The notes under the pieces: generated by a model
Told to the model about the DNA's origin: nothing
What the model saw: the letters and a program-made list of their open reading frames with translations, nothing else
Databases searched by the model: none
Part shown: positions 1-8,139 of the stretch, in pieces
Position numbering within the stretch: position 1 is the stretch's first letter
How the letters are laid out: the number at the start of each line of letters is the position of its first letter
Assembly (NCBI RefSeq): GCF_001945365.1
Contig: NZ_MSTQ01000003.1
Coordinates: 186,001-250,000, forward strand
Source of the DNA: Pseudomonas reinekei
GTDB lineage: Bacteria > Pseudomonadota > Gammaproteobacteria > Pseudomonadales > Pseudomonadaceae
Reading direction: 5' to 3'
DNA: 64,000 nt
Translations under genes and position numbers: made by a program

Positions 1-2
1 TC

Positions 3-1331
3 TGCCAGGACACCGGCATCGTGACCGTGTTTGTCCGCGTGGGCATGGACGTGCGCTGGGATGGCGCCACCATGGGCCTGGACGACATGATCAACGAAGG
101 CGTTCGTCGCGCCTACAACCTGCCGGAAAACGTCCTGCGTGCTTCGATCCTCGCCGACCCGGCGGGTGCTCGTAAAAACACCAAAGACAACACCCCGGCC
201 GTGATCCACTACTCCATCGTTCCGGGTAACACCGTGGAAGTGGATGTGGCGGCCAAAGGCGGCGGTTCCGAGAACAAGTCGAAAATGGCCATGCTCAACC
301 CGTCCGACTCGATCGTCGACTGGGTGCTCAAGACCGTTCCGACCATGGGCGCCGGCTGGTGCCCACCGGGCATGCTCGGCATCGGCATCGGCGGCACCGC
401 CGAGAAAGCCGCCGTGATGGCCAAGGAAGTGTTGATGGAATCCATCGACATCCACGAACTGAAAGCCCGTGGCCCACAGAACCGCATCGAAGAAATGCGT
501 CTGGAGCTGTTCGAGAAGGTCAACCAGTTGGGTATCGGCGCCCAGGGCCTCGGTGGCCTGACCACCGTGCTCGACGTGAAGATCATGGATTACCCGACCC
601 ACGCCGCTTCGCTGCCGGTGTGCATGATCCCGAACTGCGCCGCCACCCGTCACGCGCACTTCGTGCTCGACGGTTCCGGCCCGGCCTCGCTGGAAGCGCC
701 ACCGCTGGATGCCTACCCGGAAATCGTCTGGGAAGCAGGCCCATCGGCCCGCCGCGTCAACCTCGACACCCTGACCCCGGAAGAAGTGCAGAGCTGGAAG
801 CCCGGCGAAACCGTCCTGCTCAACGGCAAGATGCTCACCGGTCGCGACGCTGCGCACAAACGCATGGTCGAGATGCTGAACAAGGGCGAAACCCTGCCGG
901 TGGACCTCAAGGGCCGCTTCATCTATTACGTCGGCCCGGTTGATCCGGTGCGCGAAGAAGTGGTTGGCCCGGCGGGCCCGACCACCGCGACGCGGATGGA
1001 CAAATTCACCCGTCAGATCCTCGAGCAAACCGGCCTGTTGGGCATGATCGGCAAATCCGAGCGCGGCCCGACCGCCATCGACGCGATCAAGGACCACAAA
1101 GCCGTTTACCTGATGGCAGTTGGCGGCGCGGCTTATCTGGTGGCGCAAGCGATCAAGAAATCCCGCGTGGTGGCTTTCGCCGAACTGGGGATGGAAGCGA
1201 TCTACGAGTTCGACGTGAAAGACATGCCTGTGACCGTTGCGGTCGACAGCAAGGGCGAGTCGGTACACATCACCGGTCCTGCCATCTGGCAGCAAAAGAT
1301 CAGTGAAAGCCTGGCGGTGGAAGTGCAGTAA
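3..1331 (+). CDS. Class I fumarate hydratase, 5' end cut by the window edge
   Basis: Converts fumarate to malate in the TCA cycle using a [4Fe-4S] cluster. The frame is open from base 3, and the first visible residues are CQDTG, the first cluster cysteine motif of class I fumarases. The other two likely ligands are in GWCPPG and IPNCAATRH. The family is about 505 residues, so roughly 60-65 N-terminal residues lie upstream of the window. The C-terminal beta domain is complete, with the GPTTATRMD and GGAAYL motifs. P. aeruginosa has one such iron-dependent fumarase alongside class II enzymes. The family assignment is firm; the fumA-type label is not resolved from this fragment. Confidence 0.95.
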   Translation, partial: CQDTGIVTVFVRVGMDVRWDGATMGLDDMINEGVRRAYNLPENVLRASILADPAGARKNTKDNTPAVIHYSIVPGNTVEVDVAAKGGGSENKSKMAMLNPSDSIVDWVLKTVPTMGAGWCPPGMLGIGIGGTAEKAAVMAKEVLMESIDIHELKARGPQNRIEEMRLELFEKVNQLGIGAQGLGGLTTVLDVKIMDYPTHAASLPVCMIPNCAATRHAHFVLDGSGPASLEAPPLDAYPEIVWEAGPSARRVNLDTLTPEEVQSWKPGETVLLNGKMLTGRDAAHKRMVEMLNKGETLPVDLKGRFIYYVGPVDPVREEVVGPAGPTTATRMDKFTRQILEQTGLLGMIGKSERGPTAIDAIKDHKAVYLMAVGGAAYLVAQAIKKSRVVAFAELGMEAIYEFDVKDMPVTVAVDSKGESVHITGPAIWQQKISESLAVEVQ

Positions 1332-1347
1332 GCGCTTCGACTGACCG

Positions 1348-1386
1348 AAAAAGGCGACGGGGATTACCCTCTGTCGCCTTTTTTAT
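1348..1386 (+). terminator. Intrinsic terminator after fumarase
   Basis: Arms aaaaggcgac and gtcgcctttt pair around a loop of about 14 nt and run into a T-tract. It lies 17 nt after the fumarase stop and separates that gene from the two-component operon. Confidence 0.85.
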
Positions 1387-1477
1387 TGCCTACGCACGCC
1401 CCTCTTGCAAAGTGAGCCGGCTCGCGCCTGCAAGGGGCGACCCATGTTAATGTGCGCCCCCACCGTTTCCTTGTGTA

Positions 1478-3253
1478 ATGCCCAGCATGTTCGAGTTATC
1501 CCGCCCCTTGCGCCTGACGGTCTATACCGTTGTCATCATTGCTGGCGCCACGCTCGTTGCCACCTTGGCCATGCGCCACACCGTGCGCCAATCCATGGTC
1601 GAAGACGCGGCCCGGGCCAATCAGCAACTGGCGCTGTACGCCACCTCCCTGCACACCCTGATCGAGCGCTACCGCGCCCTGCCCTCGGTGCTGGCGCTGG
1701 ACCCGCAATTGCGCGACGCGCTCAAAGGCCCGGTAGGCCCCGAGCAACAGGATCTGCTGAACCGCAAACTGGAAAAGATCAACGGCGCCGCCGATTCATC
1801 GACCCTGGAACTGCTCGACCGCACCGGCCTCGCCGTGGCAGCCAGCAACTGGCGTTTGCCCAGCAGTTACGTTGGCCACAATTACGGTTTCCGCCCCTAC
1901 TTCAGCCAGACCCGCACCCAAGGCACCGGGCGTTTTTATGCCGTGGGCGTGACCAGTGGCATACCGGGCTACTTCCTCTCCAGTGCCGTGACCAACGACG
2001 ACGGCCAGTTTCTCGGCGCCATGGTGGTGAAACTGGAGTTTCCCGAGCTGGAACGCGAATGGCGTCAGGGCAGCGACACGCTGCTGGTCAGCGACGCCCG
2101 CGGGATTATCTTCATCGCCAACCAACCGGGCTGGCGCTATCGTCATTTGCAGCCGCTGAGCGCCAGCGATCACGCCGAACTCAAGGCGACCCGGCAGTAC
2201 GACAAGCAGCCGCTGACGCCGCTGGAACACCAACCGCTGCGCCATTTCGACGACAACAGCGCCCTGACCCGGGTCAATGGCCCGGACGGCCGTGCCGATT
2301 ACCTGTGGGAATCGCTGCCGCTCGCCGCCGAAGGCTGGACATTGCACCTGCTGCGCCGTCCGCAGGTCGCCTTCGAAGACAGCCGCAACGCCGCACTCGC
2401 CGCTGCCGGGCTGTGGTTGACGCTGGTGTTCCTGTTGCTGTTTCTCAACCAGCGCTGGCGCCTGGCAAAGATTCGCCAACGCAGTCGCGAAGAACTTGAG
2501 CAACTGGTGGAAGAGCGCACCCGCGACTTGCGCACTGCTCAGGAAGGCCTGGTGCAATCCGCCAAGCTCGCCGCCCTCGGTCAGATGTCGGCCGCATTGG
2601 CCCATGAAATCAATCAGCCGTTGACGGCACAGCGCATGCAACTGGCCACCCTGCGTCTGCTGCTTGATCATGGTCGCGTCGATGAAGCGTATCAGGCGCT
2701 CAAACCGGTGGACGACATGCTGACGCGCATGGCCGCCCTCACCGGGCACCTGAAAACCTTCGCCCGCAAAAGCCCTGGGGGCCTGCGCGAACGCCTGGAC
2801 CTGGCGGCGGTGGTTGACCAGTCTTTGCAACTGCTCGACACCCGTCTGCGCGACGAGCAAGTCAGTACTGTGTTGCACATGACGCGCCCGGCATGGGTGC
2901 GTGGGGATGCCATTCGCCTCGAGCAAGTGTTGATCAACCTGCTGCGCAACGCCCTGGATGCGATGCAGGATAAACCCTGCAAACGCCTGGAAATCCGTCT
3001 GCAGGCTGATGAACAATTGTGGAGACTGAGCGTCATAGACAACGGCAGCGGCATCGCCGAAGAAAACCTGTCCAAGGTGTTCGACCCGTTTTTCACCACC
3101 AAGCCGGTGGGCGACGGGCTGGGCATCGGCCTGGCAGTTTCATTCGCCATCGTCCACGAATCGGGCGGGCGCTTGAGCGCGGATAATCACGGCAATGGCG
3201 CGGTGTTCACGATGACCCTGCCGATCGACCTGGAGGCCCATGGCTCATGCTGA
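1478..3253 (+). CDS. Sensor histidine kinase, DctB/MifS type
   Basis: Membrane sensor predicted to detect a C4/C5 dicarboxylate and phosphorylate the downstream sigma-54 activator. TM1 is at about residues 11-31, followed by a periplasmic double-Cache-like region to about 300 and TM2 at about 304-324. A coiled linker leads to HisKA with phospho-acceptor His376 in AALAHEINQP. The ATPase domain has the N box (NLLRNALDAM), G1 (DNGSGI) and G2 (GDGLGIGL). At 591 residues it has the DctB length. The stop overlaps the next gene by 7 nt, so the two are co-translated. Because the next transport gene is a 2-oxoglutarate-type MFS permease and not dctA, the pair may correspond to MifS/MifR, which control 2-oxoglutarate uptake in P. 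aeruginosa. The ligand is inferred, not seen. Confidence 0.85.
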   Translation: MPSMFELSRPLRLTVYTVVIIAGATLVATLAMRHTVRQSMVEDAARANQQLALYATSLHTLIERYRALPSVLALDPQLRDALKGPVGPEQQDLLNRKLEKINGAADSSTLELLDRTGLAVAASNWRLPSSYVGHNYGFRPYFSQTRTQGTGRFYAVGVTSGIPGYFLSSAVTNDDGQFLGAMVVKLEFPELEREWRQGSDTLLVSDARGIIFIANQPGWRYRHLQPLSASDHAELKATRQYDKQPLTPLEHQPLRHFDDNSALTRVNGPDGRADYLWESLPLAAEGWTLHLLRRPQVAFEDSRNAALAAAGLWLTLVFLLLFLNQRWRLAKIRQRSREELEQLVEERTRDLRTAQEGLVQSAKLAALGQMSAALAHEINQPLTAQRMQLATLRLLLDHGRVDEAYQALKPVDDMLTRMAALTGHLKTFARKSPGGLRERLDLAAVVDQSLQLLDTRLRDEQVSTVLHMTRPAWVRGDAIRLEQVLINLLRNALDAMQDKPCKRLEIRLQADEQLWRLSVIDNGSGIAEENLSKVFDPFFTTKPVGDGLGIGLAVSFAIVHESGGRLSADNHGNGAVFTMTLPIDLEAHGSC

Positions 3254-4572
3254 ATTCTGTGATGGTGGTCGACGACGAAAGCAGTATTCGCAGCGCCGTC
3301 GAGCAATGGCTGAGCCTCTCAGGTTTTGAGGTGCAGCTGTTCAGCCGCGCCGATGAATGCCTGGCGCAGTTGCCGAGGCATTTCGCCGGAGTGATTCTCA
3401 GCGACGTGCGCATGCCCGGAATGAGCGGGCTGGAACTGCTGGCCGAAGTGCAACGCCGCGACGCCGACTTGCCGGTGATCCTGCTGACCGGCCACGGTGA
3501 TGTGCCGATGGCCGTCGATGCCATGCGCGATGGCGCCTACGACTTTCTCGAAAAACCCTTCAGCCCGGAAACCTTGCTCGGCAGCCTGCGCCGGGCACTG
3601 GACAAGCGCCGGCTGGTCCTGGAAAACCGCGCCCTGCACGAGCAAGCGGACAACCGCGCCAGACTCGATACCACGCTGCTGGGGGTGTCCCGTGGTTTGC
3701 AAACCCTGCGGCGACAGGTACTGGACCTGGCGGCATTGCCGGTCAATGTGCTGATCCGTGGCGAAACCGGCAGCGGCAAGGAACTGGTTGCCCGCTGCCT
3801 GCACGACTTCGGGCCACGCGCCGACAAACCTTTTGTCGCGCTTAACTGCGCCGCCATCCCCGAGCAACTGTTCGAGGCCGAACTCTTCGGCCATGAAAGC
3901 GGCGCGTTCACCGGCGCCCAGGGCAAGCGTATCGGCAAGCTCGAATACGCCGACGGCGGCACGCTGTTTCTCGACGAAATCGAAAGCATGCCGCTGGCGC
4001 AGCAGGTGAAACTACTGCGCGTGTTGCAGGAGCAGAAGCTTGAGCGCCTGGGTTCCAATCAAAGCATTCGCGTGGATTTGCGCATCATCGCAGCGACCAA
4101 ACCGGACCTGCTCGACGAAGCGCGGGCCGGGCGTTTTCGCGAGGACCTGGCCTATCGTTTGAACGTCGCCGAGTTGCGCCTGCCCCCGTTGCGCGAACGC
4201 CGTGAAGACATTCCGTTGCTGTTCGAATTCTTTGCCCAGAACGCCGCCGAACGCCTGGGACGTAAATTTCAGCCGCTGAGCGGCGCGCAATTGAGTCACC
4301 TGCTGAGCCACGACTGGCCGGGCAATGTGCGTGAACTGGCGAACGTCGCCGAGCGTCAGGTGCTGGGATTAGGAGAACCGGAACCGCTGGGCATCGAACC
4401 CGGCCAGTCACTGGCGGCGCAGCAGGAGGCGTTTGAAGCGCAATGCTTGCGTGCGGCGCTGACCCGGCATAAAGGTGACGTGAAAGCGGTACTTGAAGAA
4501 CTGCAACTGCCGCGACGCACGTTCAATGAAAAGATGCAGCGCCATGGGTTGAGCAGAGAGATGTTCCTGTAG
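3247..4572 (+). CDS. Sigma-54-dependent response regulator, DctD/MifR type
   Basis: NtrC-class activator of 441 residues in three domains. The receiver has phospho-acceptor Asp53 (LSDVRMPG). The central AAA+ domain has Walker A GETGSGKE, the sigma-54 contact loop GAFTGA and Walker B LFLDEIES. A C-terminal Fis-type helix-turn-helix follows (about 400-441, KAVLEELQLPRRTFNEK). The start ATG lies inside the end of the kinase gene. A canonical sigma-54 promoter with upstream repeats follows at 4589-4692, pointing to the MFS permease gene as its direct target. DctD versus MifR identity is unresolved; the domain architecture is certain. Confidence 0.9.
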   Translation: MLNSVMVVDDESSIRSAVEQWLSLSGFEVQLFSRADECLAQLPRHFAGVILSDVRMPGMSGLELLAEVQRRDADLPVILLTGHGDVPMAVDAMRDGAYDFLEKPFSPETLLGSLRRALDKRRLVLENRALHEQADNRARLDTTLLGVSRGLQTLRRQVLDLAALPVNVLIRGETGSGKELVARCLHDFGPRADKPFVALNCAAIPEQLFEAELFGHESGAFTGAQGKRIGKLEYADGGTLFLDEIESMPLAQQVKLLRVLQEQKLERLGSNQSIRVDLRIIAATKPDLLDEARAGRFREDLAYRLNVAELRLPPLRERREDIPLLFEFFAQNAAERLGRKFQPLSGAQLSHLLSHDWPGNVRELANVAERQVLGLGEPEPLGIEPGQSLAAQQEAFEAQCLRAALTRHKGDVKAVLEELQLPRRTFNEKMQRHGLSREMFL

Positions 4573-4588
4573 CGTCAGGAGCCCAATC

Positions 4589-4638
4589 AGCAATTTTCCG
4601 CTCACCCCCAACAGAAAATAAGCGGATTTCCGCTCACC
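4589..4638 (+). promoter_or_regulatory. Candidate upstream activator sites for the sigma-54 regulator
   Basis: A dyad AGCGGA-TT-TCCGCT lies at 4621-4634. A degraded copy, AGCAATTTTCCGCT, lies at 4589-4602 and matches it at 11 of 14 positions. Both are followed by CACC. The copies start 32 bp apart, about three helical turns, and end about 40 bp upstream of the -24 element. This is the spacing expected of paired NtrC-family enhancer sites. Assignment to the regulator encoded just upstream is inferred. Confidence 0.55.
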
Positions 4639-4675
4639 AATCCGCCCTACCCCCTCTAAACCGCCACTCTCCCCG

Positions 4676-4692
4676 TTGGCACAGCTCCTGCT
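4676..4692 (+). promoter_or_regulatory. Sigma-54 promoter (-24/-12) of the MFS permease gene
   Basis: The element TTGGCACAGCTCCTGCT has GG at 4678-4679 and GC at 4690-4691 with exactly 10 nt between them, matching TGGCAC-N5-TTGC well. The expected transcription start is near 4703, about 50 nt before the permease ATG. Confidence 0.8.
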
Positions 4693-4754
4693 ATAGCCCC
4701 CGCAGGCTGCGTTTAATCGCGCTCCACAAAAACAATTAAACGAAGGATCCTTCA

Positions 4755-6074
4755 ATGGATAACTCCAACGCCCTGCCCCGTGGGTCGGTTGCCTCGCCGA
4801 CAAAAGTACGTACTACTTCCAGCCGCATCAAATCGATCTTCAGCGGTTCCGTTGGCAACATGGTCGAGTGGTATGACTGGTACGTCTATGCCGCTTTCTC
4901 GCTGTACTTCGCCAAGACCTTTTTCCCCAAAGGCGACACCACCGCACAACTGCTGAACACCGCCGCGATTTTCGCCGTGGGCTTCCTGATGCGTCCGATC
5001 GGCGGCTGGCTGATGGGCCTGTACGCCGACAAAGTCGGGCGTAAAAAAGCCTTGATGGCCTCGGTTTACCTGATGTGCTTCGGCTCGCTGCTGATCGCCC
5101 TGAGCCCCGGCTACGAAGTCATCGGTATCGGCGCGCCGATCCTGCTGGTGTTCGCGCGTTTGCTGCAAGGCCTGTCGGTCGGTGGCGAGTACGGCACCTC
5201 TGCCACTTACCTCAGCGAGATGGCCACCAAGGAACGCCGTGGCTTCTTCTCCAGCTTCCAGTACGTGACCCTGATTTCCGGCCAGCTCATAGCGCTGGGC
5301 GTGCTGATCGTCCTCCAGAACCTGCTGACCACCGAAGAGCTGTACGCCTGGGGCTGGCGTATTCCGTTCGCCATCGGCGCGCTGTGTGCAGTCGTTGCGC
5401 TGTACCTGCGTCGCGGCATGGAAGAAACCGAGTCGTTCACCAAGAAAGAAAAGGCCAAGGAAAGCGCGATGCGCACCTTGATGCGCCATCCGAAGGAACT
5501 GATGACCGTGGTCGGCCTGACCATGGGTGGCACCCTGGCGTTCTACACCTACACCACCTACATGCAGAAATACCTGGTGAACACCGTCGGCATGAGCATC
5601 TCCGACTCCACCACCATTTCCGCCGCCACGCTGTTCCTGTTCATGTGCCTGCAGCCGATCATCGGTGGGCTGTCGGATAAAATCGGTCGCCGGCCAATCC
5701 TGATCGCCTTCGGCATTCTGGGCACGCTGTTCACCGTGCCGATCCTCACCACCCTGCACACCATCACCAGCTGGTGGGGCGCGTTCTTCCTGATCATGGC
5801 GGCGCTGATCATCGTCAGCGGCTACACCTCGATCAACGCAGTGGTGAAAGCCGAACTGTTCCCGACCGAAATCCGCGCCCTGGGCGTTGGCCTGCCGTAC
5901 GCCCTGACCGTTTCGATCTTCGGCGGCACCGCTGAATACATCGCACTGTGGTTCAAGAGCATCGGCATGGAAACCGGTTATTACTGGTACGTCACCGCAT
6001 GCATCGCCGTGTCGTTGCTGGTGTACATCACCATGAAAGACACCCGCAAGCATTCGCGGATCGTCACGGACTAA
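4755..6074 (+). CDS. MFS metabolite:H+ symporter, 2-oxoglutarate permease-like
   Basis: Inner-membrane permease of 439 residues with 12 predicted helices, of the metabolite:H+ symporter family (KgtP/PcaT/ShiA type). The start of TM1 carries GNMVEWYDWYVYA, the family signature. The loop motif GLYADKVGRKKAL follows TM2, and GLSDKIGRRP is the matching motif in the second half. The ATG follows a GGA-containing ribosome site (aaggatccttca). The sigma-54 promoter immediately upstream and the sensor/activator pair just before it argue for inducible organic-acid uptake, most likely 2-oxoglutarate or a dicarboxylate. The exact substrate cannot be read from sequence. Confidence 0.85.
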   Translation: MDNSNALPRGSVASPTKVRTTSSRIKSIFSGSVGNMVEWYDWYVYAAFSLYFAKTFFPKGDTTAQLLNTAAIFAVGFLMRPIGGWLMGLYADKVGRKKALMASVYLMCFGSLLIALSPGYEVIGIGAPILLVFARLLQGLSVGGEYGTSATYLSEMATKERRGFFSSFQYVTLISGQLIALGVLIVLQNLLTTEELYAWGWRIPFAIGALCAVVALYLRRGMEETESFTKKEKAKESAMRTLMRHPKELMTVVGLTMGGTLAFYTYTTYMQKYLVNTVGMSISDSTTISAATLFLFMCLQPIIGGLSDKIGRRPILIAFGILGTLFTVPILTTLHTITSWWGAFFLIMAALIIVSGYTSINAVVKAELFPTEIRALGVGLPYALTVSIFGGTAEYIALWFKSIGMETGYYWYVTACIAVSLLVYITMKDTRKHSRIVTD

Positions 6075-6094
6075 GCCCGGACGCGCAACAACCA

Positions 6095-6127
6095 AGGGGC
6101 AGACCGTAGGGGTCTGCCCCTTTTTTT
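6095..6127 (+). terminator. Intrinsic terminator after the MFS permease
   Basis: A ten-bp perfect stem (ggggcagacc / ggtctgcccc, 6096-6105 and 6111-6120) with a 5-nt loop is followed by seven T residues. Confidence 0.9.
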
Positions 6128-6385
6128 GGCTCGAACGTTGTGTGAAAAATCCTTCACTCCCGACGAAGGCAGATTAATCACGAGTTAATGCTCGCCCTCC
6201 ATCCTGTGCATGTCCGATCGATTAACTGCGATGCGCGCGCTCAGACCTTGAACGTGATCACGTTTGACGGCCTTAATATCAACTTAATCGATTGTTACTA
6301 GCATTATTTTGCGCTTTTTAATCAGTTTAATTGGCGTAGCATGAAACCCATGCCCAAGACACAAAACGCCAAAAAATCTGGAGAA
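6128..6385. other. AT-rich leader upstream of the repeat-protein gene
   Basis: A gap of about 260 bp without a gene. From about 6170 it is studded with TTAAT/ATTAA words (agattaatcacgagttaat, cgattaac, cttaatatcaacttaatcg, tttttaatcagtttaat), unusual for the surrounding GC-rich DNA. The arrangement suggests a promoter with multiple AT-rich binding sites (H-NS/MvaT-like protein or a regulator), but no specific box could be assigned. Confidence 0.4.
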
Positions 6386-6391
6386 ATGAAA

Positions 6392-6685
6392 ATGAAAACC
6401 AAACTGTTCCTCGCCATCGCCCTGTCCGTACTGGCCGCCAACACCTTCGCCGCCGACGGTTTCGATCGCACCGGCTCCGCTGTTGCAGCGGACGGTTATG
6501 ACCGTACCGGTTCCGCCACCGTCGCCGCTGATGGCTACGACCGCACCGGTTCCGCCACTGTCGCTGAAGACGGCTACGACCGCACCGGCGGCGCCACTGT
6601 CGCTGAAGATGGCTACGACCGCACCGGCGGCGCCACTGTCGCTGAAGATGGCTACGACCGTACTGGCGGCGCTTCCATCAGCTGA
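6392..6685 (+). CDS. Small secreted protein built of six 12-13-residue repeats
   Basis: Precursor of 97 residues. A signal peptide (MKTKLFLAIALSVLAANTFA, cleavage expected after Ala20) is followed by nothing but six tandem units of the form A/E-D-G-Y/F-D-R-T-G-S/G-A-T-V-A. Units 2 and 3 are identical, as are 4 and 5. The start at 6392 is chosen over ATG 6386 because GGAG at 6380-6383 is 8 nt away from it and only 2 nt from 6386. Function is unknown. The short acidic/aromatic/arginine repeat could be a surface, metal-binding or matrix peptide. Some Pseudomonas homologues carry uninformative names; I assign none. A hairpin follows the stop. Confidence 0.8.
   Translation: MKTKLFLAIALSVLAANTFAADGFDRTGSAVAADGYDRTGSATVAADGYDRTGSATVAEDGYDRTGGATVAEDGYDRTGGATVAEDGYDRTGGASIS
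6452..6682 (+). repeat. Coding minisatellite, six units of 36-39 bp
   Basis: The units are 6452-6487 (36 bp), 6488-6526, 6527-6565, 6566-6604, 6605-6643 and 6644-6682 (39 bp each). The last three are nearly identical in DNA (gctgaagatggctacgaccg core), implying recent unit duplication and likely copy-number variation between strains. Confidence 0.9.
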
Positions 6686-6704
6686 TCCATTCAAGCGGCA
6701 CCAC

Positions 6705-6724
6705 AGCCCGGCTTCGGCCGGGCT
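6705..6724 (+). terminator. Hairpin after the repeat-protein gene, probable terminator
   Basis: AGCCCGGC-TTCG-GCCGGGCT is a perfect 8-bp stem with a stable UUCG tetraloop, 20 nt after the stop. Only two T residues follow, so it may be a weak terminator or a 3' stabiliser. Confidence 0.6.
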
Positions 6725-6883
6725 TAGTCATTGCTGGAGCACCACAAATCTCCGTGCACACCAGATAACCCTGTGGAAGCAAGCCTGCTCGCGCCGACAT
6801 GGGCGCTTACTCTGACTGGCAATCAGCGACGCGGCCTTGCACTATTGTCGGTATTCACAAGCAGCCTTCAGGAAAATTGGCCC

Positions 6884-7513
6884 ATGCCCGACGACATCCA
6901 CTATTACGAACCCGCCAACGGCCACGGCCTGCCCCACGATCCGTTCAATGCGATCGTTGGCCCGCGCCCCATCGGATGGATATCTTCGCAGGATGCCCAC
7001 GGGCGCTTGAATCTGGCGCCGTACAGTTTTTTTAACGCCTTCAACTACATTCCGCCGATCATTGGGTTTTCCAGCGTCGGGCGCAAAGACAGCCTGAACA
7101 ACATCGAACAGACCGGCGAGTTCGCCTGGAACCTGGCCACCCGGCCATTGGCCGAACAGATGAACCAGAGCTGCGCCATGGTCGAGCCGCACGTCGATGA
7201 ATTCGAGTTGTCCGGCCTGACGCCCGTGGCGTCGAAGATCATTCAGGTGCCGCGGGTTGCCGAAAGCCCGGTGTCCTTCGAATGCAAGGTCACGCAGATC
7301 ATTCAGTTGCAGCGCGCGGACGGAAATGTGGTGCCGAGCTGGCTGATCCTCGGCGAAGTGGTCGCCGTGCATATCGCCAAATGGCTGTTGAAGGATGGGG
7401 TGTACGACACCGCCGCGGCAGAACCGATCCTGCGCGGCGGCGGGCCAGCGGATTACTTTCAGCTGGGACCAGAGGCATTGTTCAAAATGTACCGCCCGGG
7501 AGCGGTGAAGTAA
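6884..7513 (+). CDS. Flavin reductase-like, FMN-binding split-barrel protein
   Basis: Protein of 209 residues of the flavin reductase (DIM6/NTAB) family, expected to bind FMN and either reduce flavin or act as an NAD(P)H-dependent oxidoreductase. The N-terminal block DPFNAIVGPRPIGWIS is the family's flavin-binding signature, followed by NLAPYSFFNAFNYIPP. The start at 6884 is preferred because AGGA lies about 10 nt upstream; the in-frame extension upstream to 6731 has no homology-like character. The stop codon directly abuts the stop of the convergent gene (7511-7513 against 7514-7516). Substrate is unknown. Confidence 0.85.
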   Translation: MPDDIHYYEPANGHGLPHDPFNAIVGPRPIGWISSQDAHGRLNLAPYSFFNAFNYIPPIIGFSSVGRKDSLNNIEQTGEFAWNLATRPLAEQMNQSCAMVEPHVDEFELSGLTPVASKIIQVPRVAESPVSFECKVTQIIQLQRADGNVVPSWLILGEVVAVHIAKWLLKDGVYDTAAAEPILRGGGPADYFQLGPEALFKMYRPGAVK

Positions 7514-7744
7514 CTACCAGATCAGCTCGCCGTCTTCGCCAACACCCTTGAGATGGGTCAGTTGCAGGGCGGCGGCTTCGTCCGCTTCCTTGGCGGTCTT
7601 GAAGGTCTGCTCTTCCAGCAGTTTGTTGAAACGTGGTGCACCGGCGCCGCCAATGGCTTTGGTGGCGATTGCCGCGTAATAGCCGCCTTCGCGGGGAATA
7701 ACGGCCGATACTGCTTCAAAGGTTTCAAAGGCTTTGCGTGCCAT
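7514..7744 (-). CDS. Conserved hypothetical small protein
   Basis: Product of 76 residues, starting MARKAFETFEAVSAV and ending GEDGELIW. It has no signal peptide or membrane segment, is mixed alpha/beta in character, and contains YYAAIATKAIGGAGAPRFNKL. The start at 7744 is favoured over ATG 7753 by AGGA 8 nt upstream. I recognise this as a type of small protein found in Pseudomonas but know no function for it. It converges with the flavin reductase-like gene with no bases between the stop codons. Confidence 0.7.
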   Translation of the reverse strand: MARKAFETFEAVSAVIPREGGYYAAIATKAIGGAGAPRFNKLLEEQTFKTAKEADEAAALQLTHLKGVGEDGELIW

Positions 7745-7785
7745 GTCGCGCATCCTGGCTGGTTGAGAATGCAGCCATTAAACCC

Positions 7786-8139
7786 TCAACCGACCAGTTT
7801 GTGTACCACTGCTCCGGACTGACGCAGGGCCTGCGCCTCCGACACATCCTTGAAGGTGTGAAAATCCAGACTGTTGACCACCAGTTCCTGCACCAGCTCG
7901 GCAAAAATCTCCATGGCCGGGCTACTGAAGTACGCGGTCATCGCCTGTTGATTGCTCCAGAAACCGGACACCAGCCACAGCTCTGGATCGCATTGCGAGT
8001 GTTGCAAGGCAAAGTTCAGGCAGCCTGGCGCTGCGCGAGACGGTTCGATCAACGCGCTCAGGCGCAAACCCAGTTCTTGTGAACGCCCGACGCGCGCTCG
8101 TACGAAAGCCATATGACTGACGGGGATTTGCTTGGACAT
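7786..8139 (-). CDS. Antibiotic biosynthesis monooxygenase (ABM)-fold protein
   Basis: Product of 117 residues with the features of a small dimeric ferredoxin-like ABM/Dabb-type barrel. The N-terminal strand is HMAFVRARVG, then EPSRAAPGCLNFALQ (the usual E-x-PGC turn), PELWLVSGFWSNQQAMTAYF and a C-terminal strand. Homologues are cofactor-free monooxygenases or stress proteins. A GGAGG ribosome site lies 8 nt before the ATG. It is transcribed divergently from the AraC regulator gene across a gap of about 340 bp, so it may be that regulator's target. Confidence 0.75.
   Translation of the reverse strand: MSKQIPVSHMAFVRARVGRSQELGLRLSALIEPSRAAPGCLNFALQHSQCDPELWLVSGFWSNQQAMTAYFSSPAMEIFAELVQELVVNSLDFHTFKDVSEAQALRQSGAVVHKLVG

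Noticed and set aside
1405..2499. 364-codon frame overlapping the sensor kinase
   Set aside because: It is out of frame with the kinase, and its product is Arg/Pro/Ala-rich as expected for a shadow frame.
4752..6095. Minus-strand frame opposite the MFS permease
   Set aside because: It is antisense to a clear 12-helix transporter. The predicted product is hydrophilic H/Q/G-rich nonsense.
6452..6682. Possible CRISPR array (regular 39-bp units)
   Set aside because: The units are contiguous without spacers and fully within a reading frame with a signal peptide, so they are coding repeats.
6740..6880. In-frame upstream extension of the flavin reductase gene from 6731
   Set aside because: It spans an REP-like word and lacks a ribosome site; the family's N-terminus fits 6884.
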